A stretch of DNA of 5,829 nucleotides. Source: Candidatus Hydrogenedentota bacterium. Its GTDB lineage: Bacteria > Hydrogenedentota > Hydrogenedentia > Hydrogenedentales > SLHB01. The stretch's first letter is position 1; each line of letters starts with the position of its first letter. The DNA is taken from contig SLHB01000319.1 of assembly GCA_007136375.1 (NCBI GenBank), forward strand, positions 1-5,829, written 5' to 3'. The notes beneath the pieces were generated by a model that was not told the DNA's origin, ran no database searches, and saw only the letters and a list, made by a program, of their open reading frames with translations. This document shows, piece after piece, positions 1 to 4,794 of the stretch. The position numbers were made by a program, and so were the translations under genes.

Positions 1-556
1 ACTCGCAGTAGGCCTCTACCGTGACGCGGAGGACGTCCTCGTCCGCGCCCCGCTGCGCTTCGGGGACCATACGGCCAATGCTCGCCTCCACGAAGCCCAC
101 CTTGTCCTCAAGGACGCCGTAAAAAGCCGGCGGAAGGTAGGCCCGCGTTTCGTCGCGTAAGAAGGCGGCGGCGTGCATCAAGTTCTCCGCGAGGATGACG
201 TTAAGTGGCGGAGCGGCGGGGTCGGCAAAACGCTTGCGGACGCCAGCCGCCAGGAGCGGCGCGAGCCGGGGCAGCGCGCCTGCCCCCACGGCGGTGGAGG
301 CGATGGCGGCTTCGGCCAGCGCCTCCGCTACGGCCTCCGTATCCGAGGCGTGGACAGCGCTTACATGCTCAACGGTCACGGTTCGGGGATTGGCGTCGGC
401 GATGTGTATCTCATAACGCCCCCGCTGGCGCAACGCGTCCACGACGGGCTGCATGATGTCTACGAAGATGGTTTTCATGCCGGATTCGTAGTATACTTGG
501 CCCAGAAAACCTCTGCCGATGTTGCCGGCCCCGAAGTGGACCGCCGTGGGCTGCAT
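1..556 (-). CDS. mtlD: Mannitol-1-phosphate 5-dehydrogenase, N-terminal part (cut by window edge)
   Basis: This gene enters from the left edge on the minus strand; only its first 185 codons are visible, roughly half of a family member of about 380 residues. The family interconverts mannitol 1-phosphate and fructose 6-phosphate with NAD in the cytoplasm. The N-terminus carries the Rossmann dinucleotide motif HFGAGNIGRGF (residues 7-17). Asp33, at the end of the second strand, fits NAD preference. Further family blocks are TAVG (88-91), PLNVILAEN (117-125), VGFVEASIGRMVP (153-165) and LRVTVE (176-181), matching what I recall of E. coli MtlD. The catalytic lysine region lies outside the window. 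ATG at 556 is chosen because it sits directly before the dinucleotide motif and has AAGGA nine bases upstream. No PTS mannitol transporter is visible, so the source of substrate is unknown. A related polyol or hexuronate dehydrogenase of the same superfamily is the main alternative. Confidence 0.9.
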   Translation of the reverse strand, partial: MQPTAVHFGAGNIGRGFLGQVYYESGMKTIFVDIMQPVVDALRQRGRYEIHIADANPRTVTVEHVSAVHASDTEAVAEALAEAAIASTAVGAGALPRLAPLLAAGVRKRFADPAAPPLNVILAENLMHAAAFLRDETRAYLPPAFYGVLEDKVGFVEASIGRMVPEAQRGADEDVLRVTVEAYCE

Positions 557-808
557 GCAATGGTGTCCTTATGTGAAGGGGCGCTCGAGGCCGAACGCGC
601 CATGCCGGGCTCTGAAAAGGGCCAGTATACCCGTCCGGACTTCGTGTTTCGAGGCCAGAACCCCGTCCCGTGACGCCTCGGCGGAGCGCCATTCGCTCAG
701 GAGTTGTCGCGTGAGGATACGTTGCCCCGCGGGAATGGAAAAATTTGCTTGAATTTCGTGGAGAAATAGTGCAACTTTTGGGCGCCGTTGGTAATAAATA
801 GGCATTAG

Positions 809-840
809 CAACGGCCCCGCTATGTCAGGCGGGGCCGTTG
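809..840. repeat. Perfect 12-bp inverted repeat upstream of pal
   Basis: CAACGGCCCCGC (809-820) is followed by an 8-base loop and its exact complement (829-840). The stem is very stable, but neither strand has a T-run after it, so it is not a typical intrinsic terminator. It lies about 80 bases before the pal start and just after the AT-rich candidate -10. If that is the real promoter, the hairpin would sit at the very 5' end of the pal mRNA, where it could protect the transcript. It could equally be a protein-binding site between the divergent genes. The structure is seen in the sequence; its role is inferred. Confidence 0.6.
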
Positions 841-907
841 AAGCCCCTGCTGGAATTTGGTACCATCCGGGGATATCGTGATGAGGCGTGTGGCGGTGCA
901 AACCGTC

Positions 908-913
908 AGGAGG
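908..913 (+). promoter_or_regulatory. Shine-Dalgarno site that fixes the GTG start of pal
   Basis: AGGAGG lies eight bases before GTG at 922 and seventeen bases before the first nearby ATG at 931. The spacing favours GTG as the start codon. Confidence 0.8.
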
Positions 914-921
914 AAGCACAG

Positions 922-1461
922 GTGAAACAAATGAACAAAAAACTAATGGTGTTGTGTGCTGGATTGGCGCTGGTGATGGTTCTGGGCGCGGGGTGTCAGC
1001 GCGGCGACGCCGAGGTGGCGCCCGACTTCACCGAGGCCTTCAACGGGCAGCCAAGCGGCAATGGCGGGACGGGTGTTGACGGTCCCGACATCGAAGGGAT
1101 CGACCAGTTGTTCACGTCGGGGCATGCTCGGGAGCTCCGCACGGTGTACTTTGAGTTCGACAGCTCTAACCTGAGTTCCGAGACGGTTTCGACCTTGAAC
1201 CGGAACGCCGAACTCATCCAGGAATATCCCAATTTGGTGGTCCAGCTTGAGGGACACACGTGCAGCATCGGCACGCAGGAGTACAACTTGGCCCTCGGCG
1301 ACCGGCGCGCCCAGTCCGTGCGGGAATACCTGGTCCAGGTGGGCGTTCCGTCCAATCAGCTGACGACGATCAGCTACGGCGAGGAAATGCCGGCAGTGTC
1401 GAACGACACGGAAACGCAGCGGCGGCAGAATCGCCGGGTTGAATTCACCCGGGCGATGTAA
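922..1461 (+). CDS. pal: Peptidoglycan-associated lipoprotein (OmpA-family C-terminal domain)
   Basis: The product (179 residues from GTG 922) is an outer-membrane lipoprotein that grips peptidoglycan through an OmpA-like domain and, in the Tol-Pal system, helps draw the outer membrane inward at division. Residues 1-24 form a lipoprotein signal peptide ending in the lipobox LGAGC, with Cys25 as lipidation site. A low-complexity Gly/Asp-rich linker (about 26-70) leads to the OmpA/Pal domain: VYFEFD (75-80), EGHTCSIGTQEYN (110-122), LGDRRAQSV (125-133), SYGEEMPAV (151-159) and QNRRVEF (169-175). This domain order and length fit Pal well. One key site is odd. The Asp of the usual GHxD motif, which binds the diaminopimelate of peptidoglycan, is Cys114 (codon TGC at 1261), while the partner Arg129 is kept. 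The cpoB start follows the stop by 26 bases, so the two are probably co-transcribed. A generic OmpA-family lipoprotein is the alternative to true Pal. Confidence 0.88.
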   Translation: MKQMNKKLMVLCAGLALVMVLGAGCQRGDAEVAPDFTEAFNGQPSGNGGTGVDGPDIEGIDQLFTSGHARELRTVYFEFDSSNLSSETVSTLNRNAELIQEYPNLVVQLEGHTCSIGTQEYNLALGDRRAQSVREYLVQVGVPSNQLTTISYGEEMPAVSNDTETQRRQNRRVEFTRAM

Positions 1462-1487
1462 CGGAGACGAATAGCGGGGTACTTGGG

Positions 1488-2336
1488 ATGCGATCACTAG
1501 CCGGAGTGCTTCTGGCGATTGTTGTAGGCGCGGTAGGTTGCGCGACCACGGGCGGCCCGGACCAGACACAAGCGTCATTGGCCCGGATGAACCGCCAACT
1601 GAACAACATCGAGGCGGACCTCAACGAGGTGCGCCAGCTCAACGAAACGCTTGCGGCCTTGAACGCCCGGGTCGACAACGCGGAATCGGCGTCCCGGCGT
1701 TCGCAGGGCGTGGCCGAAGAGAACCAGGTCAAGATAGACACGCTGCAGAGCCGGCTTGATGATCTGACGCGGACGATGTACAACCAGTACGGTCTCACGC
1801 CGCCCAGCGGCGCGGGGCAGCAGCAGACGCAATGGCAGACCCCTGTTCCGGACGACGATGATGTTCTCGTCGATGAGGACGACATCCGCATCGACGTGGG
1901 CGGCGCCGGCGCGGCGCTCGCGCCGTTGGACATCGCTGGGTCCGCCCAGCCGGCCGGAAGCCCCATCGAAGAGTACCAGCGGGCGCAGCAAGTGTTCATG
2001 GCGGAAGACTTCGAGCAGGCGCTGGCCCTGTACGACCGGTTCCTGCGGCAGTTTCCCGACCATGAGTACGCGCACAACGCCCAGTTCTGGAAAGCCGAAG
2101 CCTTCTTCAAGATGAACGACTTCCAGGAGGCGATAAGCGAGTACCAGCGGCTGCGTTCCAACTATCCCAACAGCGACAAGATACCCACCGCCATGTACAA
2201 CCAGGCGGTGGCCCATCTTCGGCAAGGCCAGCAGTTCCAGGCCTACCAGTTGCTGGAGGAATTGCAGGAACGGTATCCCATGTCGCGGGCCGCGGAGGGC
2301 GCGCAAGAGGCCATGCGCCAGTTGGGCCAGACCTGA
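1488..2336 (+). CDS. cpoB: Cell division coordinator CpoB / YbgF-like TPR lipoprotein
   Basis: This 282-residue envelope protein has the CpoB (YbgF) layout. CpoB proteins work in the periplasm with TolA and Pal, coordinating peptidoglycan synthesis with outer-membrane constriction. Residues 1-17 are a hydrophobic signal ending AVGC, so Cys18 is a possible lipidation site, although the lipobox is weak (Ala at -3) and ordinary secretion is possible. Residues about 26-100 form a long amphipathic coiled coil, the trimerisation region in the family. Residues 102-157 are a flexible linker with an acidic run (122-132, eight Asp/Glu). Residues 158-280 hold about three TPR units, each with a family-like FPDHEYAHNAQFWKAEAFF or YPNSDKIPTAMYNQAVAHL segment. 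The ATG at 1488 has only a weak upstream GGGG, which suggests translation coupled to pal. Position right after pal agrees with the usual pal-cpoB order and supports the call. Confidence 0.9.
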   Translation: MRSLAGVLLAIVVGAVGCATTGGPDQTQASLARMNRQLNNIEADLNEVRQLNETLAALNARVDNAESASRRSQGVAEENQVKIDTLQSRLDDLTRTMYNQYGLTPPSGAGQQQTQWQTPVPDDDDVLVDEDDIRIDVGGAGAALAPLDIAGSAQPAGSPIEEYQRAQQVFMAEDFEQALALYDRFLRQFPDHEYAHNAQFWKAEAFFKMNDFQEAISEYQRLRSNYPNSDKIPTAMYNQAVAHLRQGQQFQAYQLLEELQERYPMSRAAEGAQEAMRQLGQT

Positions 2337-2408
2337 CGCTCCCGTGTACGAGAGGCGCTTCCGTCCAGATGGGCCTGGTGGACGCCCCGCTATGATATGA
2401 GTGTTGCC

Positions 2409-2448
2409 GGGCGCGCGGACCCCTAAAGGGGGCGCCGCGCGCCCTTTT
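2409..2448 (+). terminator. Intrinsic terminator of the pal-cpoB unit
   Basis: A perfect 10-bp GC stem (GGGCGCGCGG at 2409-2418 with 2435-2444) encloses a second small stem, CCCC/GGGG around TAAA, and is followed by TTTT (2445-2448). It lies about 70 bases after the cpoB stop. The T-run is short, but only the plus strand has one, so it reads as the end of pal-cpoB transcription. Confidence 0.75.
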
Positions 2449-2449
2449 C

Positions 2450-2677
2450 ACGTTTCCGGGGGCTGGCTTTGCCAAACTTAGCACGGGCCCCTTTCGCCAG
2501 GCCCCCGATGAGCCGAACGACGCCTGGCGGATCCCCGACGCGATTGGCATGTTGTGCGTGAATGCCGTTGTCGCCGCGAACGGGAGCAAGACGGCGGAGG
2601 CCCGAGACATGCCCCTTGTCGACGTATTGATAGCGCATTCGAGAAAATTAAATGATATTTGTGCTATAAAGTTATAA
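2450..2677 (+). pseudogene. Possible remnant coding stretch without a start
   Basis: This stretch has no convincing gene. One plus-strand frame is open from 2396 to a TAA at 2675-2677, and between about 2460 and 2640 its codons mostly end in G or C, as in real genes of this window (about 77% by hand count). The translated text around DEPNDAWRIPDAIGMLCVNA (2507-2566) looks protein-like, but I cannot assign a family. No start codon with a ribosome site exists; the first in-frame ATG is at 2549, deep in the frame, and the frame begins by running through the cpoB terminator. The opposite strand also has an open frame (2638-2423, 71 codons) with no ribosome site. Either a decayed gene fragment or chance openness in GC-rich DNA would explain it. 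Confidence 0.2.
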
Positions 2678-2700
2678 AATTGATATGAAATTACTATGAT
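2641..2700. other. Very AT-rich intergenic patch beside marC
   Basis: By hand count only about 11 of these 60 bases are G or C, against roughly 65-70% in the nearby hydrolase gene. It contains TATAAA- and TATAAC-like strings on both strands, but none has a well-spaced -35 partner that I can defend. It lies downstream of marC and may mark the edge of an inserted segment. Confidence 0.5.
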
Positions 2701-2723
2701 ATGTGGTTACTTCACGCCATAGG

Positions 2724-2771
2724 AAACGATTCTCAAGACGGTTTCGGTTGCTGCTAAGTCTTGCGTCGTTT
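2724..2771 (-). repeat. Interrupted inverted repeat at the 3' end of marC
   Basis: AAACGA (2724-2729) and CAAGAC (2734-2739) are matched by GTCTTG (2758-2763) and TCGTTT (2766-2771), giving a stem of two 6-bp blocks with a small internal loop. It begins at the marC stop codon and could fold at the 3' end of the marC mRNA. No real T-run follows on the minus strand, so termination here would be weak or Rho-assisted. Confidence 0.4.
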
Positions 2772-3474
2772 AATTAAGAAGCCTGAGGATGCCGGTTATG
2801 ATCATATCAATGCCTATAGCACCAAAAAAGAATATATTCACTCGCATTATAGCGTCCATCAGCTTGTCGAAATCCTCAGGTTTTCGCCTGAACAATAATC
2901 TCATGTAGCCCAAGCCAAGGATAAGTACGTAATTCACAAATACTACTAATAGTATAATTGCTATCCCGAGCAGGAGATGGGGGACTACTTGCCGAAGGAG
3001 TATGGACAGCGAGATGGTTCCCGCGCCGACCATGAATGGAAGGCTGACGTCCAGAGCTAGATCGTTGACGTCTTTTTTCACCTGCAGCAACGCCTTCCGG
3101 TCCTTTATGATATAAAGATAGGCGATAGAGAATATGATGATTCCGCCGAACACCCTAAAAGACTCGAATTCTACTTGCAGGATCTGAGTGAATAGAAAAT
3201 CTCCGCCGAGATAGAAGAGCACCAAGATGATTGCCGTGCTGATGCTGGCCCTTAAGAGCACAGCCATAAAATGGGGGCCTTCCATATCTCGGCGGACAGG
3301 CTGGAGCAAGACGAACATCGCGAACGGGTTAAGCATCACCAGAAAAGAAACGGATATAGCCGCGATGTCATTCATAGAATTGTCCTGCCGGTACTGTTTC
3401 ACCGCCTTGTCCAGAGCGTCAAGGGCTTCCTGCCGGGTGGTGACGCCGGCTTCGTCGCCCATCCCGGTGTTCAT
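2770..3474 (-). CDS. MarC family integral membrane protein
   Basis: The product belongs to the MarC (UPF0056) family of inner-membrane proteins. Their transport role is unproven; an old link to multiple antibiotic resistance was not upheld. About six hydrophobic segments can be seen (roughly residues 37-60, 70-90, 106-124, 146-162, 166-189 and 212-232). Family marks are the Asn-Pro pair in helix 1 (LNPFAMF, 48-54), FRVFGGIIIFSIAYLYI (106-122) and the PFMVGAGTIS motif (146-155). The start is uncertain. ATG 3474 gives 234 residues with a charged, helical 33-residue extension and a weak GGA ribosome site. ATG 3375 gives 201 residues, has AGGA seven bases upstream, and matches where the family normally begins. 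The body of the gene is near 40-50% G+C in the lines I counted, far below its neighbours, which hints at acquisition by transfer. The 141 bases between it and the hydrolase start upstream hold no clear promoter or terminator, so co-transcription is open. Confidence 0.85.
   Translation of the reverse strand: MNTGMGDEAGVTTRQEALDALDKAVKQYRQDNSMNDIAAISVSFLVMLNPFAMFVLLQPVRRDMEGPHFMAVLLRASISTAIILVLFYLGGDFLFTQILQVEFESFRVFGGIIIFSIAYLYIIKDRKALLQVKKDVNDLALDVSLPFMVGAGTISLSILLRQVVPHLLLGIAIILLVVFVNYVLILGLGYMRLLFRRKPEDFDKLMDAIMRVNIFFFGAIGIDMIITGILRLLN
3383..3386 (-). promoter_or_regulatory. Ribosome site supporting an internal marC start
   Basis: On the minus strand AGGA lies seven bases before ATG 3375-3373. 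It is better than anything before ATG 3474 and argues for the shorter, 201-residue form of the MarC protein. Confidence 0.45.
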
Positions 3475-3615
3475 GAGTTCCGTTCAGCTTCCATCGGGCC
3501 ACCCTATGCCCAACTAAAGACACCATTAAACGTGTCCTCTGCGCATTGTGGCGGTCTCAGAGGAGGCTTGCAAGTGGGCGGGCGCCCCGGGGATGAAGCG
3601 CGGTTGGCTACGCGC

Positions 3616-4443
3616 TCAGGGCAGCGGCTCCCGCGGTTCGGCGGCCAAAGGCTCCTCGCCGCGTAGCCGCCGCGCAATGTCGGCAACGATACGCGGATCC
3701 GCGGCCACGGTGAGGTGGGCGGGGCGCAACGGCCGGTTCGGAACCCAGATCGGCGTTTCGCCTGGAGGCGCGGCGTTGTGCGCGCCCACCATGCGGTCGC
3801 TCAGCCGTACATAGGGGTATAGGGTGTAGGCTTCGTCTTCGGCGGCTTCGTCCAGCCGCTTCATGAACTCCGACTCCGCCCGCATCGCCCGGGCGCGGGG
3901 GTCCGGCGTGGGCAAGGCTGCCATGGACGCCCCCTGGTGGGGCGAGCCGAGGGTGAAGAGGCGCGCGATGCGCAGGCGGCGGGCCTGAGGCTCCCAGTCA
4001 TCTGTCTCCAGGGCCGTGGCAGCGTAGCGCGCCACGATGCCGCCCATCGACACGCCGACGACGTCCACTTCCGTGGTCCATTCGGGATCGTCGTTGGGGA
4101 AGGCTTCGTCCACCGCCTCGATGGCCCGCTTGCGGCACGCGTCAAAGCTCCACGCGCCGGGGAAGGCCACGTGGATGACGCGGTCATCGCCCACCGCCGC
4201 CTCCAGCCGCCGCGCGAGGGAGCGCGCCATGAGCCCCGGGTCGAAGATGCCCGAGAGCACCACGACCGGCCGGTCGAGCGTCACGGGGTCGTTCTCCATC
4301 GCTTCCAACGCTTCCCGCGCCTCCGCCACGGTGGCGTCGAAGGATGGGTTCTCCGTCCGCACGTTGAGACATCCCGCCGCCAAGGCCGCCATGGCGAGCA
4401 AGGCGGCGCTCCATGCGTATTGCTTCATGTTTCCAGTGCCCAT
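3616..4443 (-). CDS. Predicted lipoprotein alpha/beta hydrolase (lipase/esterase-like)
   Basis: This is a 275-residue putative serine hydrolase anchored by lipid. Its substrate is unknown; the closest look is to the triacylglycerol lipase / PGAP1-like group of the alpha/beta-hydrolase fold. Residues 6-24 form a signal with lipobox LAAGC, so Cys25 should be lipidated. The fold begins with strand PVVVLSGIFDPG (59-70), which holds the oxyanion-hole loop. VGVSMGG (129-135) is the nucleophile elbow with Ser132. GSPHQG follows as in lipases. Asp216 in LSDRMVGAHN and His243 in PAHLTV are the likely rest of the triad; these two are inferred from position. ATG 4443 is used because GGAGG lies 13 bases upstream and a TAA stop precedes it in frame by one codon. 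ATG 4428 would give a neater signal peptide but has only GGA close to it. The gene diverges from the infC operon. A phospholipase or esterase cannot be excluded. Confidence 0.8.
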   Translation of the reverse strand: MGTGNMKQYAWSAALLAMAALAAGCLNVRTENPSFDATVAEAREALEAMENDPVTLDRPVVVLSGIFDPGLMARSLARRLEAAVGDDRVIHVAFPGAWSFDACRKRAIEAVDEAFPNDDPEWTTEVDVVGVSMGGIVARYAATALETDDWEPQARRLRIARLFTLGSPHQGASMAALPTPDPRARAMRAESEFMKRLDEAAEDEAYTLYPYVRLSDRMVGAHNAAPPGETPIWVPNRPLRPAHLTVAADPRIVADIARRLRGEEPLAAEPREPLP

Positions 4444-4501
4444 GGGTTACTCGGCGCCTCCTTTAGTAAGAGTCTCGCACAGCGCCGGCGATCCCGGCAA
4501 A

Positions 4502-4551
4502 CCCGGCGAGGCCTGCCAGGGGCCAAGCGGCCCCTCTCGCCGGGCGTTTTT
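4502..4551 (+). terminator. Intrinsic terminator on the plus strand with no gene before it
   Basis: CCCGGCGAG (4502-4510) pairs exactly with 4536-4544. Inside is a second stem, AGGGGCC (4518-4524) with 4529-4535, capped by the four bases AAGC. GC and then TTTTT (4547-4551) follows. This is a strong plus-strand terminator lying between the divergent hydrolase start (4443) and the infC promoter (4567). No plus-strand coding gene leads into it, so it may end a short untranslated RNA or transcription antisense to the hydrolase gene. Confidence 0.7.
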
Positions 4552-4566
4552 GTTCGCGTTCGCCAG

Positions 4567-4595
4567 TTGACAAGGGGGCGGCGCCGTGTTAATCT
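4567..4595 (+). promoter_or_regulatory. Sigma70-type promoter for infC-rpmI-rplT
   Basis: A perfect -35 box TTGACA (4567-4572) is followed after 17 bases by TAATCT (4590-4595), an acceptable -10 box. Transcription would begin near 4602. This leaves a leader of about 190 bases before the infC start, in keeping with a regulated ribosomal-protein operon. Confidence 0.75.
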
Positions 4596-4715
4596 ACGAA
4601 GTGAAATTTTGACCAAGCAGAAGCGCCAGCTTCTCACCCTGCGGCGGCCCGCCAGAGGCCTGCTGGCCAGGGTTCGACGCCATCGCCCAGGAGACGTGTG
4701 TTTTCCCGTGGGTTC

Positions 4716-4755
4716 CGGCGGCCGTGGACTGGCGCTTCCGCGGCCGCCGTTTTTT
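4716..4755 (+). terminator. Intrinsic terminator inside the infC leader
   Basis: Bases 4716-4728 pair with 4737-4749 in a 13-bp stem; the outer nine pairs (CGGCGGCCG with CGGCCGCCG) are perfect, then one T-G wobble and three more pairs follow. The loop has eight bases and six T residues (4750-4755) come directly after the stem. It lies after the infC promoter and 26 bases before the infC ribosome site, so it would stop transcription before the coding region unless overridden. Confidence 0.85.
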
Positions 4756-4780
4756 GTGTCCGGCCCGTGGGCCACGCTTC

Positions 4781-4786
4781 AGGAGG
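4781..4786 (+). promoter_or_regulatory. Shine-Dalgarno site that fixes the AUC start of infC
   Basis: A full AGGAGG lies exactly eight bases before ATC at 4795. No ATG, GTG or TTG in frame has suitable spacing from it. An ATA two bases after it is too close, and a GTG at 4756 precedes it. Confidence 0.8.
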
Positions 4787-4794
4787 GTATATCT

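Larger units (their letters stand above)
557..921. other. Divergent intergenic region between mtlD and pal
   Basis: These 365 bases separate two genes that point away from each other, so promoters for both should lie here. The part from 741 to 780 is only about one third G+C and looks like promoter DNA. An AT-only run, TAATAAATA (792-800), could serve as a -10 for pal, but no matching TTGACA-like -35 sits 16-18 bases before it. I could not settle on a promoter for mtlD. The open frames crossing the region (for example minus strand 919-569) lack a plausible ribosome site and recognisable sequence, so I do not call a gene. The one clear structure is the hairpin at 809-840. Confidence 0.6.
4602..4794 (+). 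promoter_or_regulatory. Structured 5' leader of infC, likely attenuation or autoregulatory region
   Basis: The untranslated leader contains a row of hairpins. AGAAGC/GCTTCT (4619-4624 with 4629-4634) has a GCCA loop. ACCCTG/CAGGGT (4636-4641 with 4668-4673) encloses GCCAG/CTGGC. The strong terminator at 4716-4755 comes next, and a small GGCC/GGCC hairpin (4762-4773) sits just before the ribosome site. The sequence CGGCGGCC occurs twice, at 4642-4649 and as part of the terminator's left arm (4716-4723), so the upstream copy can compete for the terminator's right arm. GGCC-C-GCC (4646-4653) can also pair with the left arm if one base bulges, which would be an antiterminator. In Bacillus subtilis the same operon is controlled by L20-dependent attenuation in its leader. 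I infer a similar logic here, without having identified an L20 site. Confidence 0.55.

Noticed and set aside
173..673. Plus-strand open frame of 166 codons over the mtlD region
   Set aside because: It is the shadow of mtlD, whose conserved dehydrogenase motifs on the minus strand are unmistakable.
736..750. A sigma54 promoter suggested by TGG...TTGC before pal
   Set aside because: The GG and GC elements are eight bases apart instead of ten.
569..919. Minus-strand open frame of 116 codons upstream of mtlD
   Set aside because: It has no ribosome site, crosses the 809-840 hairpin and the pal ribosome site, and shows no recognisable motifs.
943..2306. Long antisense open frames (up to 243 codons) opposite pal and cpoB
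   Set aside because: They mirror strong coding genes in GC-rich DNA, lack ribosome sites, and read as low-complexity Arg/Ala/Ser-rich text.
814..2394. Shared 11-mer GCCCCGCTATG at 814-824 and 2384-2394
   Set aside because: A few 11-base matches are expected by chance in a window of this size, especially at high G+C.
2423..2638. Minus-strand 71-codon open frame downstream of marC
   Set aside because: It has no ribosome site, ends inside the cpoB terminator, and has weaker codon bias than the frame on the other strand.
4477..4551. A cyclic-di-GMP (GEMM) riboswitch suggested by GGCAAACC at 4497-4504
   Set aside because: The required ACGCAAAGCC-like partner segment and the P1 closing sequence are missing, and no downstream gene would be controlled in the right arrangement.
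3937..4794. In-frame extension of infC upstream to give a 464-residue protein
   Set aside because: The frame is open only because the DNA is GC-rich. It runs antisense to the hydrolase gene and through two terminators and a promoter, and IF3 proteins are about 180 residues.
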